Shown one piece after another: positions 36,055 to 47,878 of a DNA stretch of 64,000 bases; position 1 is the first letter of the stretch, and each line of letters starts with the position of its first letter. The position numbers and the translations under genes were made by a program. Under the pieces are notes generated by a model. The model ran no database searches. It was not told the DNA's origin and saw only the letters and a program-made list of their open reading frames with translations. This DNA is from Coriolopsis trogii (lineage: Eukaryota; Basidiomycota; Agaricomycetes; Polyporales; Polyporaceae), in assembly GCA_020543525.1 (NCBI GenBank), contig JAHYIO010000001.1:2356001-2420000 (forward strand), in the 5' to 3' direction.

Positions 36055-39000
36055 ATGCTGCGTCTACTCGCCCAAGCCCACATTCTTCCAATGATGTGCG
36101 CTGAGAGATCCGACCACGAACATCACATGGCCGCAACGTTGGCATCTCATTCTGAAAGAAACGTCAGTCCTCGAGCCTTGGCCGGTATTGAAGGTCAGAT
36201 GGTTAGGGCTTCTCGTGGGGATAGGGTCGGGAACACACTCGCTAGAGCGCGCTCTGCAGAAGGTGAGCACAGCGCAATTCAAAAGACGATGAATATCAAT
36301 GACTCTATCATATAGATGCTTTCACTGAGAACGCTGCTGAATTCCTACGGAACAAGCAACGTTTGCAAGTGGCGCGTCGGTGGCGCAAAGTCATCCACAT
36401 ACTCTGTGCTTGGAGCCCTTCTTTATCACCCCGGAGGTTATCCCGAGCGAGTACTCCCTCTGAGACACTCGGTAAACAGGTTTCGACCGTTGACTTCCCG
36501 ACAACCTCGACTTGTTCACGATCCGTGGAGCCCATCCATACTGCGGCCGATGGGGGACTTCAAACAACGAGCGGTCCGGAGTCGAAGACGATTGCGATGC
36601 TCTCAAAGGGGAGCCGCCGATCATCACGTTCCCGCTCATCTCTGTTACTGCAACGCCTTTCCCATCACTCATCTCTCCGTGCCACTCCCAGTTCGGACGA
36701 ACTCATGATACGCATGGATGAACCGGTGAGGAAGCTCGCACCGTTACCTCGCTTCGATCCATACAGACGTCCCCGTGCCGACTCTATGTCGTCTATTATG
36801 GAGGGGAATAACGCGACCGGGTGGCCCAAGTCGTCGCTAGTGAATACAGTTCGAGGAAGGACGAAGTCGGAGTCGGCTGTGAGTGCCTCGGAGCACTATA
36901 TAGGCTAGTACTGGTGCATGTTAGGGACTGTTATGTCGTTTTTCTGAGTCTGAAGCCTGGCATCGCGTGGTTTCTTCCTGTTTATTGCATGGACATCTGC
37001 CTTGGTGTAGAGTACTTACTCACTATACTAATACTATAAATCAATGGGCGTACTCCCGGTGTCCTCTCCACTCGCTTGGTCGTCGATTGCCTGAAACGTT
37101 AGTCTGCGCCGCCAGCGCTCTGTGGGGATCTGTGATTTCAGCCGGGACTGCGACAGTCGCCCAAGGCTCGCGAGCCACACTCCAACCATACCTCGTCCTG
37201 GCCACCTACAACCACGTCTCCGACCCCTTCTGCCTCGGTGGTATCATCCATGGAGGCGGGGCCCTCGTCTCCAAAGACCCGGCCTGCCTCTCCGCCTGCG
37301 ACGACGTCGTCTGTTTCGCCCTCACCTCCGCGCGCTACGCGCATCCACTTCCCAGTTGACCAAACTCAAGCCGTGGACAAGGGCCAGCATAGTAATGTGC
37401 AGTCATTGGGACTCGGACTTCCGCCTACACTTCGAAAGTCGGGTTATCAGGGTGCGTCACTCTCGTTCCAACACGAAGACAAGAGACGTCGTGTCAAGTC
37501 CGTCGACGCGCCCAATGGATTCGAGCAGTTGCGTGCCCGAGACGGTCACCCCTCCTCGTCTTCACGGAGGACCATGAGCTTCAGCAGAAAGGGTGAGCAA
37601 CGTGATCCCTCGTTGAAGGGTATCCCTGCTCCCCTGCTCGAACCGTTCTCCGAAGAATATGACTTGTGTGAGTCCTCCCAATATATCACGTATTCACTTG
37701 CTCATGTTCAGTAGCACGTGAAGGCATGTTGCTTTGCATCCAGGCCGTCTCTATATGTGTAACAATCGCTCACAGATCCAGGCGTTCTGGAGGACGTCCA
37801 GCGTGCTTTGCGAGCCAAAGCTCGTCGCGAAGCACGCCTAAGGACGCAGTCGAGTCCTCTCCGTGTCGACTCTCGCGTTACCCCAGACATTGCGTCTATA
37901 TCATCCGTTGGATCGTCACCTAGTGCTTCCACACATCCAACTTCGTTCCCGCGACCACCTCGTGTTTCTGGCGACTCTGAAATAGACTTCAGTCCTTCTG
38001 TTGGCGTGGTCCCACTCCATCCCATACCAAGTTCTTCTGACGGCGGCGAAACGTTGGACTGGAGCACCCCATTGACGGAAGAAGGAAGAGACCGCCGTTG
38101 GTCGCTTTCGAGAGGGAAGCGGAGATCAAAGGATCACTCGTCCATTACATCTAACAGAGCAGTGATTGAGGAACAAGAGGTTTCCTATAAGAGTAAGCAC
38201 ATTCTCTTGCCATGGACGATGGCGTATTCTAACTCTCACGGAAGAGAAACTCGATCGAATACGGGCGAGAGTGAAGCCAGTAACGAAACGGAAAGTCGAG
38301 CTAATCACGAGTCAACTGGAACGGAAGTATGAGCTCCTATCGTCGGCTCCCGACTCTTCTGTCCTCAACTTGTTGAAGGTTGCTCGTTGGTATCGCCGAC
38401 AGTCTCCTGATGTGCGCCAGGCTCTTGACGACGCTGAGCCTTCTACTTGGATGAAACATCTTTGGGACAAGCCCGAGCACGAGCCTCCACTAGCCGGCAA
38501 TTCTTCGTGGAGCCCAACTGCCCTGGTGATTGCGGAATATGTGAAGGTGCACTCTAGTGTCCACCCGATGGATACCATCCCGGAGAACGAGGTCATTCTG
38601 CCCGCGACTCCCAACACAGCGTCGCTCTATGATGCCAAGTCTCCTTCTACCAGTACGTATAGCTGGACGACTCCCCGACACTCTTTGGAAGCGGCCATAT
38701 CGCGCAAGAGGTCCTCGCACGACGCTCAACTGTCCTTTGAGCCGTTGGTAGAGTCTGGGCGCGATTCCGTGGGAGTGGATTCGCGGCGCAGCAGCGATAA
38801 CTACAAGCACTGGAAGAGTGCGGGGGCGGACTCGGCACACAGCTCGCTATACAGCATCATCTCCCGCGGCGCATCACCAAACAGTAGCCGCAGACGATTG
38901 CGAGACATAGGGAAACGGCTAGCCGCGCGGCAGAGTGACGAAGTCTTATCGTCGGCGCGAAATTCCATCTCAGAGAACAGTGGTCACAGCGCATCCGAGG

Positions 39001-40476
39001 ACGGCGGCCACATCGGACATCAGAAGATGGCTACGGTTCGGCCTCAAAGTCGACCTACCAGTCTACGCCTACACTCTTCTCAAGGCGCAGAAGACACCTC
39101 GGATGCCAATCCCTCTGCTAGCGGAACGGTCCACCCATTCCTGCCTGACGCTCCTGTTACCGCGACGCAGAACGGGGCACCGTTCCCGAGTTCAAAGGGG
39201 CAGACCCCACGTCTCAACGTTTCCGGGGATGCCATGGCGTCGCGAGTTACACTACCTCGTCGCAAGTTTCGACGATCTCTTCCCACGTCCAGCGATATCT
39301 TCACTCGTGAGCAAGAGAAACATCGTCGTTCTGCGGATGAACAGAAAGAGCGTGAAGAATACGAGGTCAAAGCTCAGTGAGTTAGCAAGACAACTTGTCT
39401 CTAGACTCTTATTGACGTCGTTTTGCCAGAGTTCTGGAAGATATCCTATCACAGAACTATCGCATCCGCCACCTCTTACAACGCGTATGTGCCAGCGTCC
39501 GAGAGTACGATTCCGTACAGACTGTATTATCTGGACTACTTGGCGTCTCATACGTCAAGATACCCCCCGACGTCTTCGACGCCTTCCTACACGACCCCTC
39601 CGCGATCACTGGCAACACACGACGTACAGCAGGCTGGAGAGCCGTAGAGGACATTCACGACCGGATACAGCGTCAGAAGGACATGCTCCATGCTTTCATA
39701 CATTCCCAGTTGCTCGACGGCGGCTCGGTCACTCCTCCTCATCAGATTTTCGAGGAACCTGTCGCAAAGTTGATGCAGGCGTTGGAGGAGCTCGCTGCTC
39801 AACGTCAGGATCTCATCCATAAAGTCGAGAACGTCACCACTGTCCTGAAGCGGGTCAAGGTCGTTCAGGCTGGCGTGAAGAAGGACTACAACGATACCCT
39901 TGCCCATACATCACTGGTGTATCCGGAGGTGAGAACTTTCCGCGTGTTACATGTCGTCCCGTTTAACGCTCTGGGACGTAGCTGTCACAAATCGCTGCCC
40001 TGGAAGAGAACTATAGGAATCAATTCCAGCAGTTGACAGACATCGGTCTGGACGCGCTCACTTTCCTCCTCGACACAGTCACACCCTTCTGGCGAAACTA
40101 CGGCAAAGTCATCGGCGAGGACGTGCAGGATTTCCTCATCATTCCGTGGTACCGAAACGAGTTCACGGGCGAGCCCAAGCGATACCCCATCAAGCAGTTC
40201 CCGAGGCGCTCCCTCCGTCACTGGGTCGGACTGCTATTTCTCTCGTGTCTGAGCGTGTCCGTCACAATGCTACAAACGCGCGCTGCCATCTCCCTGACGG
40301 CCAACATTAACATGCCGTTCATAGCTAACACAGGACTCTGGTCTATCATCTATCCCCTATACCTCCTCCTCCTCCTAATCCAGTGGTGCGCGGTACTGAT
40401 CGAGTTCTCCATTCTCTTTGCACAGTGGGGCGTTGTCATTTGGTGGCTTGGTTGGTCTGTCAACTTGTTTACGTAG
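36055..40476 (+). CDS. Uncharacterised very large membrane protein with disordered N-terminal half
   Basis: A multi-exon gene of more than 1100 residues with no domain I recognise. The first exon (MLRLLAQAHILPMMCAERSD) joins ARSAE|DAFTENAAEFLRNKQR and then VARRWRKVIHILCAWSPSLS. A long Ser/Arg-rich disordered stretch follows. From about 38240 there is a conserved-looking helical block (KLDRIRARVKPVTKRKVELI, ARWYRRQSPDVRQALDDAEP). Another helical block follows (LEDILSQNYRIRHLLQRVCA, YVKIPPDVFDAFLHDP, WRAVEDIHDRIQRQKDMLHA). The C-terminal 90 residues carry two or three membrane helices (VGLLFLSCLSVSVTMLQTRA; LWSIIYPLYLLLLLIQWCAV; SILFAQWGVVIWWLGWSVNL). The link between about 36880 and 37140 is weak, so this could be two genes. 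The tail-anchored layout with cytosolic coiled coil suggests an organelle membrane tether, which is inference. Confidence 0.65.
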
Positions 40477-40577
40477 GACTTTCGTTCTCTGTTGCTTTTT
40501 GGCTGTATCATTATAGCATACATAGTAAGGAATTACTGTACAACACTACTGGTAGACCACCGCACCGTGACTAGTAT

Positions 40578-42198
40578 CTAAGATTCGGGGAAAATAGGAT
40601 TCGGATATGGTTTTGGAGGCAGAGTAAAAGTCGCGGGTAGGCCCATCTGAGGGACTTGAGGGTTTGGCTGTGTTCGCTGATTTGGGACTGCTGCTGCTGC
40701 TGCTGCAGGTGTCGTTTGCGATGGTAACGGAAGATAAACCGCTGAGGGTGGCTGAGTCGGTGCAGTGCTATTGGTTTTACTTGAGGGATGGTGCGGAATG
40801 TCTGCGATAGCCTTTCCCGCGTCTATGCATGTACGACAGTATCCTGTAAGGCCCATAAGTCGGATTGGATGGAGAAACGTAGCAGGGTACTTACTCCCAC
40901 CCATCATCAACGGTACATCAGTCTGCCCGCAAGCGCGACATGCAATAGGTGGTGGTGGCTGGATTGAAGCCTTCGCTTTCAAAGACTGTCGCCGTTTCAC
41001 AGTTGGAGTTTTCTGTGGAGGTGAAGAGGGAGACTCGGATGCGATCGTAGCTCTTCGTGATACCGCCTTCCTTTTGGCACGAGTGCTGTCGGCGGCAGTG
41101 GGTTTGATAGACTTCGTAGTGTATGGTGGAGCGACAGCCTGCATTGGTAAGGTTAGTACCTCCGCTTGATAGAGCTATGGACCCGTCTACTTACACTCTG
41201 AATCTCAGAGAGCAGCTCTCCTTCAGGGAGACGATGCGGCAAGTAAGATCGTGGAGGGGCATTTTTGGCCTATGCTGGACAAATTAGGCTCCGTATGACA
41301 GAAATACGCTCGACGCTTACAATCTCTGCTAGCTTTGCTCTATTCTCATCTATCTTGGATGGTCCTCCTGCCCATGCCAGTAACAAGTCCCACAAATGTT
41401 GCGGTACTCTTGTTAAGCGGAATTTCACGACTTCTGAGACAACAGTCTCCAGGGGCTGTCCGTCGGTAGGAGGTGGTGGCGTATTGGGAGACCTAACCGC
41501 ACTGAAGGAAGTCGTTATGATTACATCTGACGACCGGGACCAGGCGCCCTCAGTGACACCGACACGTTCGCATACCACATTTCCCCGCGGCAGGATGAAT
41601 CTATCAGTTGGTCTTTCATGAAACTCGAGGACCAGATCGAAGGGTTTGGGCGAGCCTGCCCTTATCGTCGCAGGGGGCGCCATGGTAGAAGTACTGGCGA
41701 TGGGAGCAGGAGCGGAATCTCCCGGTGGTAAGTCCACATCTCTCAGCGACTGTACGAGTAGTCCCAGAGTTTTGATCTGGTCATCCGTTGCGGTGCGGTT
41801 GACGACCGCGTTGAGAAGGTTGGCGAGGGTGGGGTTGGTTTGCGCCTCGGCGATGACACGAGCTGAAAGTTCTGGGGTGACATAGGTAAATGGTGTCATG
41901 TTGATGAAAGGCGGAGAAGTCTGGCTCTGGCTGCTTTGTGTAGGAGGACTGGCGGGAGGACCTTGTGTAGCTAGTGCAACTTTCGTTGGACTGGTGAATC
42001 AGAACATAGTAACGACATACAGTGTACTTCTGAGGGGTCCCTCTCCGGGAGATAATGAACCTCATAGATCGCCGTATTGGAGAACACATGAGGTCCTATG
42101 TGTAGGTCATATTTGCCATGCGCTTTGATGTTATGAGGCGGAGGTATGATCTCTGTTGCCTTACTGCCACGCGCCTTCGTCGAGAACTTGGGTAACAT
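40578..42198 (-). CDS. Uncharacterised zinc-knuckle protein (C-x2-C-x13-C-x2-C)
   Basis: Four or more exons. The N-terminus MLPKFSTKARGSKATEIIPP leads to a compact conserved-looking block, NIKAHGKYDLHIGPHVFSNT followed by AIYEVHYLPERDPSE. A second helical block is TYVTPELSARVIAEAQTNPT and LANLLNAVVNRTATDDQIKT. A beta-rich segment follows (KPFDLVLEFHERPTDRFILP, VKFRLTRVPQHLWDLLLAWA). Near the C-terminus an intron join creates CRACGQTDVPLMMGGRYCRT C, a four-cysteine knuckle like short GATA-type or RanBP2-like ribbons. The tail is Pro/Gln-rich with a six-alanine tract. Nuclear function is plausible because of basic patches (RAKRKAVSRR, VKRRQSLKAK), but I cannot name the family. It is convergent with the large membrane protein (about 100 bp) and divergent from BDP1. 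Confidence 0.7.
40688..40706 (-). repeat. CTG/CAG trinucleotide run (Ala tract)
   Basis: Six CTG units on the plus strand encode consecutive alanines in the zinc-knuckle protein. A likely length-polymorphic microsatellite. Confidence 0.7.
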
Positions 42199-42760
42199 TG
42201 AAGTGGTCCATTTACTGCGTGCTGGCACCAGGTCAATTGTGGGTTCCACTTGGCAATGTTATGCTCACATTGCCGCAGAGACTGTAGCACAACAAGACTA
42301 CACAGTAATCGGTCAGTACATGAGTAGTAGGGCCAGCATAGCCAACGCACCTCTCGGATACGGATCTCAGCCCTCCGCCGCCTGAGCGCATCTCCTGCGA
42401 TTCCCATCCTGGTTGAGCACCTGTCGGCAAATGGACAACTCGCTGCATCATAAGCAAACTTGGGCACAAGATCAAGCAGCACAACGAGCAGCGGTGGGGT
42501 GCAGAGGCCCGTTTCCAAAAATCAAGAACGGTATCAAGATTCAAGGCGCGCATACCCTGCCCAAACTGCAAGGCGCATAACAGAAGTTGGGTGGCGGAGC
42601 TTGGTCCGTCGGTCCGAGGGACAAGGCGCCAATTTGCGACTCTCTACATACCTCGACCATTACCAGCTCCTCCTTCGCGCGTGGTATATCTTGCAACAAC
42701 AGCAGAAGAACGCGCTTGGAATATCTCAGAAAGTTGAGACTCTAGCTCTGAGGGTTTTGC
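42199..42760. other. Divergent promoter region, zinc-knuckle gene / BDP1
   Basis: About 560 bp between two divergent start codons. Short frames are present, such as 42460-42780 on the plus strand, but the BDP1 frame begins only at 42761. No TATA box is evident. Confidence 0.5.
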
Positions 42761-44859
42761 ATGTCACAGCGCGTCCGTGAGTATGCTTTTCATAACCTTG
42801 TATACTACTGTTCACTATCAACTATAGAAAAGGGCAGTACGGTCTTCCGACCGGTCGCGAGACCGCGGCCGAGACAAGGAACTGAGTCTCGTCAATCGTC
42901 AAGTATTCCGGAGCCCACTTCGACGGCCACTGGTCCGAATCATTCACAAGATGGCCCTAACTTGAGGGCTGCATCCGCCATGCCCCCTCCGTCAACCATC
43001 CCTCAGAAACCCCCGAGTGAGCTCCTCTTGTCTCAAGACGCGATGCCAAGCGTACCCGAAGAACGTGCTCTGGCAGCCCCCGCGACTTCTGTTCAGCATG
43101 CAAGCAGCGGCCCGAGCGTTGCACCCAGCCCGCCGACCATTCGCCCTACTCCTTCCCGACTGCCTCCTATGATTGGCTCTGCCGGTTCATCTCAACAATC
43201 CTCATCCGCACCGACCTCTACGGTAGCTCAGCCACCACTCAACATGCTATTATCGCACCCTCCTATGCCAACAATACATATGAACCCTCCTATGGCCCAT
43301 GAGTCTGTCGGCTTCGCACCCGGAAGTCATTTGTATATACCCGAGATGCACGGTCATTATGTCGACTTCTCATATGCCATGGGACAACCGCAGATTGATC
43401 CTCAGCTTATGGGCGCGCCTCCCAGCTACGGGAATCCCTACGATAGCCAGGGGGTCTCACTTCCTCAATCGGGCGCCTTCGAGAATCTTGCGCCACCGGT
43501 CACCAACGATGCCCCTGAGGATTCATCTAGGCCACGTCGCTCTCGTAGACGTCATGACGCGGAGTCTATTGAAGTAGATGAAGCGGGTAAGCATCGAATG
43601 TCGCGTCCTGGAGATGTACTTACAACTCGTATGCCGTAGGTGGGTCTGAGCCAAGTAACACTCGCACTAGGAGAAAGCCCCGTCGCCTTGATGAATCAGA
43701 CGAGAACGCCGAACCGTCCACGAAGAGACGGAGGTCATCTGGCCCTCGTCGCGCCCGCACACGGCCTCCTTCTCCGCCACCGTTTGACCCCGATGCTGAT
43801 CCGGGAGAGGAGCTAGATCCGACTGCTGTGACGATGGCCACGTTGTGTGATGACACGGGCAGAGGTCGCGTCAGTAGTAGAGCAGCACAGATCGTCTCGA
43901 ATCACGCAGCTTGGCGGGCAGCGAATCAGAAAAAGCGGGCGCAGATGAGAGAGGTCATGGAGGCAAAGAAATACGGTCGAAATCTCGAGGATCAAGAGGA
44001 AAGGCCACCTCACACTATGGACAACGCTGCAAATGCGGAACCTCCAGGACCTGGCTCTCAAGAGCGGGCAGCAGGGGACGAAAACGAGCCCTCGAATGAC
44101 GAAACGGTTGAGACGCGGGCGGATGGTTTCGACTACGGTGAGAATCTCGCGACGAGTCGTTACAACGTTCAAGTACGTATCGGGGCAAATGGGGAGACGA
44201 TCATCGACGAAGACTCCTTGTTCGTAAACCGAGACGAAGAGCATCAAACCGAAGACTACACGCACGTGGAAGAGTCTGACTTCACCAAATTCGTGAACTC
44301 CGCGACATACAGCAAGAAGGTCCGTGGATCTCGGTGGAGTGAAGAAGAGACTGACCTCTTCTACAACGTAAGAAATCCATCTCTCTACCACTTGGGGTTA
44401 TCTCACCACGATTGCGCAGGCCTTATCGCAGTTCGGCGAGAATTATGAGCTCATATCGTATGTTCTCCCTGGGCGTGATCGCAAGGCGTGTAAGAACAAG
44501 TTTAAGGCCGAAGACAAGAAAAATCCTGCGCGGATCACACTCCATTTGAACAACCGGAGACCCTACGGTATGTCCCAACACTCAATGTCCTTCATAAGCG
44601 CTAAGACTCAAGTGCGGCAGACATTGAGACCCTGTCACGCATGACCGGGAAAGACTTTTCTGGGCCGACACCCGAAATTCGTGCTCCGACACCCGTACGC
44701 TCTACGGAACTACAGGACCCCGCGGAGCCCACTGAACCGGTCAAACCGCCATCTCCTCGCGTTGTGCGCAAAAAGAGTCGGACACCGAGCGCGCGGAACG
44801 CCGATGTCGAGATTCTCGGTAGTATCGACGACGTGGAGATGGAGAAGGATGACAATTGA
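42761..44859 (+). CDS. BDP1: TFIIIB component B'' (BDP1), SANT domain
   Basis: Subunit of TFIIIB that places RNA polymerase III at tRNA and 5S genes. The first exon is only 16 bases (42761-42776) and joins at 42828 to give MSQRVQKGSTVFRPVARPRP, which matches the short N-terminal motif usual in BDP1. A Pro/Ser-rich region and a basic stretch (RRKPRRLDESDENAEPSTKR) follow. The long helix that contacts TBP and DNA includes AAQIVSNHAAWRAANQKKRA. The hallmark extended SANT domain is GSRWSEEETDLFYN|ALSQFG, ENYELISYVLPGRDRKACKN and KFKAEDKKNPARI. The C-terminus ends ILGSIDDVEMEKDDN. Four introns restore frame, the last within PY|DIETLSRMTGKDF. Confidence is high because of the SANT block. Confidence 0.94.
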
Positions 44860-45123
44860 GACTGGGCTCCAGCATGCCAACTACCCACTGGGATGTCAAC
44901 ACGGGTAGTCGCCATACAGCAGATTCTATTTGACTGTATCACGTCTCGGTGAATCTATCGCGCGGTTACCTGGAATATCTCCCCATGTCTTTGCCGACCC
45001 GAAATAGCAAAGGCAGGTCGCGTCACGATCACATGACTTTGACACTCCCATAACTTCAAGAACTTGGAAGCGGTCGGCCCTGGTCCCTCCCTCTCTCTCA
45101 TCCCACCACGTCTTACACCTGAT

Positions 45124-47160
45124 ATGGTTCGCCGCGCAGCCTCGCAAAGTGTACCTGCTCCTTCCAGACCCTCAAGTCCTCCTGGAGACGACTTCGACGA
45201 AGTAATGTCCTCATAACATACCCGAAAGCAACGCATATACTCATATGGTCACGACGTTGTGTATCCAGCGTCCTTATTTCGATACTGTTGACGAACTGCA
45301 ACAACATGTACGTCCTTGTGGGTTTCTTATGTCAAGTTGATGCCGACACCTCGTTACTAGGGTATAAACGTCCAAGACATCTTGAAGCTGAAGGTGACAA
45401 GCGGGTCGCGTTGAATGAGGAAGGCGTCAGCGTACTGACAATCCACGAGGCGGCTGCCATCAATACAGTATCAGGTGTGAACATGACAACTCGTCGGCAA
45501 ATGCTCAAGATCAAGGCAAGCTACATGTGCTTTCCTCGGGCGTAGGTTTGCTCACACATACTATCCAGGGCATGTCGGAAGCGAAGGTGGAAAAAATCAA
45601 GGCGAGTCAATACTGCGCGGTTCTTGTATATCTCGCTAAAGGTAATGAACAGGAGGCTGCACACAAGATTCTTGTGAGTGAGATGCTGTTGGTCGACTAT
45701 ATGTGCATGAAAATGTCCCTCGTAGGGTTCTTCCTTCGCTACCGGCATGGAAATACAAGAAAAGAGGAAGCGAGTACTCACCATCAGCACCGGGAGCAAA
45801 GCCGTGGACAATGCGCTTGGCGGTATGGTCATCTTCGATCCATTATGCGAGTATGCGGTCTAAGTAACACTTCTAGGCGGGTTGATGTCACAGTCTATTA
45901 CCGAAGGTGCGCTTCGATAGCGTAATTGGCCGTGCAACCTCGTTTTAATGCATCTGCATAGTGTACGGCGAGTTCAGAACTGGGAAGACTCAGCTCGCCC
46001 ACACCATGAGTGTAGTGGCTCAGCTACCTCCTGACATGGGCGGTGCTTCCGGGAAAGTAAGTAAATGTGCACTGCTGGTGTATATGTGCTCGCAGCTATT
46101 GAGCTGTCTCGTTCCAGGTGGCATATATCGATACCGAGGGTACCTTCCGCCCTGATAGGATCAGGTCCATCGCAGACAGGTTCGGAGGTACGCATGTTCC
46201 TGCACATGCATCGTAGCTGATTGCTTACATGCATTGCTTCCTTGATGCAGTCGATGGTGACATGGCCTTGGAGAATATCCTCTACGGTATGTGTGATATA
46301 CACGTTTGACCAGGTTGCGGATTTTGAGAGTATACGCAGCGCGCGCTCACAATAGCGAACACCAAGTTAGTTCCGAGTCTGACGACTATAGGCTCGCTGT
46401 ACATTGATCCTTTCGCAGATGGAATTGATCAATGAATGCTCCATGCGTTTTGCGGAAGACAAAGACTTCAGATTGCTGGTGAGATCTTCGCAACTGGGTG
46501 GCATCGATGTACTTATGACCGTGATAGATTGTGGACAGTATCATGGCTCTATTCAGGGCTGATTATTCTGGCCGAGGAGAGCTGAGCGAGCGTCAGCAGA
46601 AGGTGTGTAACCTGGCGGTTGACTCCTATATGTGCTCTACTCATGTAAACATCTTCAGCTTGCCCAAGTACGTCCTTACTCGTATTCCTTTTCGTTGCGT
46701 CTCTTAAAAGGCCATACAGATGCTTTCGAAATTAAGCAAGTTATCCGAGGAGTACAACGTGGGCATCTCTCTCGTGAACGTATCGAATCTACTCAAACGC
46801 TCGTGATATTCGCAGATCGTCATCTTGCTCACCAATCAAGTTCAGTGTTCGTACTATCCTTTTACTAAATGGAAGACCTCTTCGTTGACAATGACCATAG
46901 CTGACCCGGGAGCTACTATGACTTTCGTCGCCGGCGGTGCACTCAAGCCTATTGGTGGCCACATTCTCTCTCATGCTTCCGCTACACGCATGTTCCTCCG
47001 GAAAGGTATATGAACACTTGTCCATGCGGCGTACGGTGTGCTCATGCATACCCTGACAGGTCGGGCGGAGGAACGCGTCGCTAAATTGGTGGATAGTCCG
47101 GACAAACCTGAAAGTGAAGCTTCGTACAAGCTAGACGAGGGGGGTTGGGCAGATGTCTGA
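45124..47160 (+). CDS. DMC1: Meiotic recombinase DMC1
   Basis: RecA-family strand-exchange protein of meiosis. The start [20 protein letters not shown] is inferred by joining [27 protein letters not shown]. The helix-hairpin-helix follows ([20 protein letters not shown]). Walker A is [13 protein letters not shown] and Walker B is [20 protein letters not shown], after [14 protein letters not shown]. Loop 2 is [19 protein letters not shown] and the end is [15 protein letters not shown]. At least ten short introns are present, so no exon exceeds about 200 bases. The length is about 340 residues. The GALKPIGGH loop and the spacing after MTTRR favour DMC1 over RAD51. The splice site before [10 protein letters not shown] uses a weaker acceptor (CGAG), so one or two residues there may differ. 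Confidence 0.94.
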
Positions 47161-47878
47161 ACACCGACAAGAGCTGTTTCATAAGGGCGTCTTATGCTGG
47201 GTACCACTACAATGTTGTTCCACAACTTTCTTGCTGGTTTTCGTCTGTTCGAGCTTCACTGACTCTGAATATGTACTAACACCGGACTTTGACCCGGGTC
47301 ACCTAGTATCATCAATGGTGAAAGTTGATATGCGTCTCTGATTGACTGCGAGCCCTAATGTGGAATTGGGGAACAGGAGGGAAGCTGTGTTGTGAGAAGA
47401 CGTGAATCTGTTGACTGCGGTTATGTCGACAGGGGCCCAGACAGCGTCTGCCCTCTGGCACCATTAGTCGGCGTACCCGCGAGCGTCTATCCACGACGTG
47501 TGTATCACGTTGACCATCCAGCACTCGCTGCTCTCGTCCAGAAATACCGCCCTGGTGCGGACACTCGTGCGTGGCGGATGTTCTTCTTCACCGACCTATC
47601 TCTGCCAGTGCCTGCCGTCCTCGACAACTCCACCATTCACTCAAGCCAGGCACCTGCGTCGTCCGGAGGAGACATTCTCGACATCGTTGCCCTTGATGGC
47701 AGGCTATGGTTGGCTGATGCGCGTCGTCGGCGCCGCTGTGCATGTGGAACACCCATCCCGCCCTCGGCGGCAAGATAGCACGTTCGTATGCCCGACAATA
47801 CCCCCGCTCTTATAAGAGATTCGACGGAGAGGCTGTTTCGCTTGTCGCTCATCCGCATACCACCAAAGTAGTCCAGAC
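47161..47878. other. Intergenic region, DMC1 to RNase T2
   Basis: About 720 bp. It should hold the DMC1 3' end and the RNase T2 promoter. Overlapping frames near 47392-47815 have no recognisable domain. A TATA-like element lies at 47811. Confidence 0.5.
47811..47816 (+). promoter_or_regulatory. TATA-like box of the RNase T2 gene
   Basis: TATAAG within CTCTTATAAGAG, a small palindrome 68 bp upstream of the RNase T2 start codon. Confidence 0.5.

Noticed and set aside
42460..42780. A frame running into the BDP1 start
   Set aside because: Composition is unlike BDP1 and the frame stops at the intron; the 16-base exon starting at 42761 explains the real N-terminus better.
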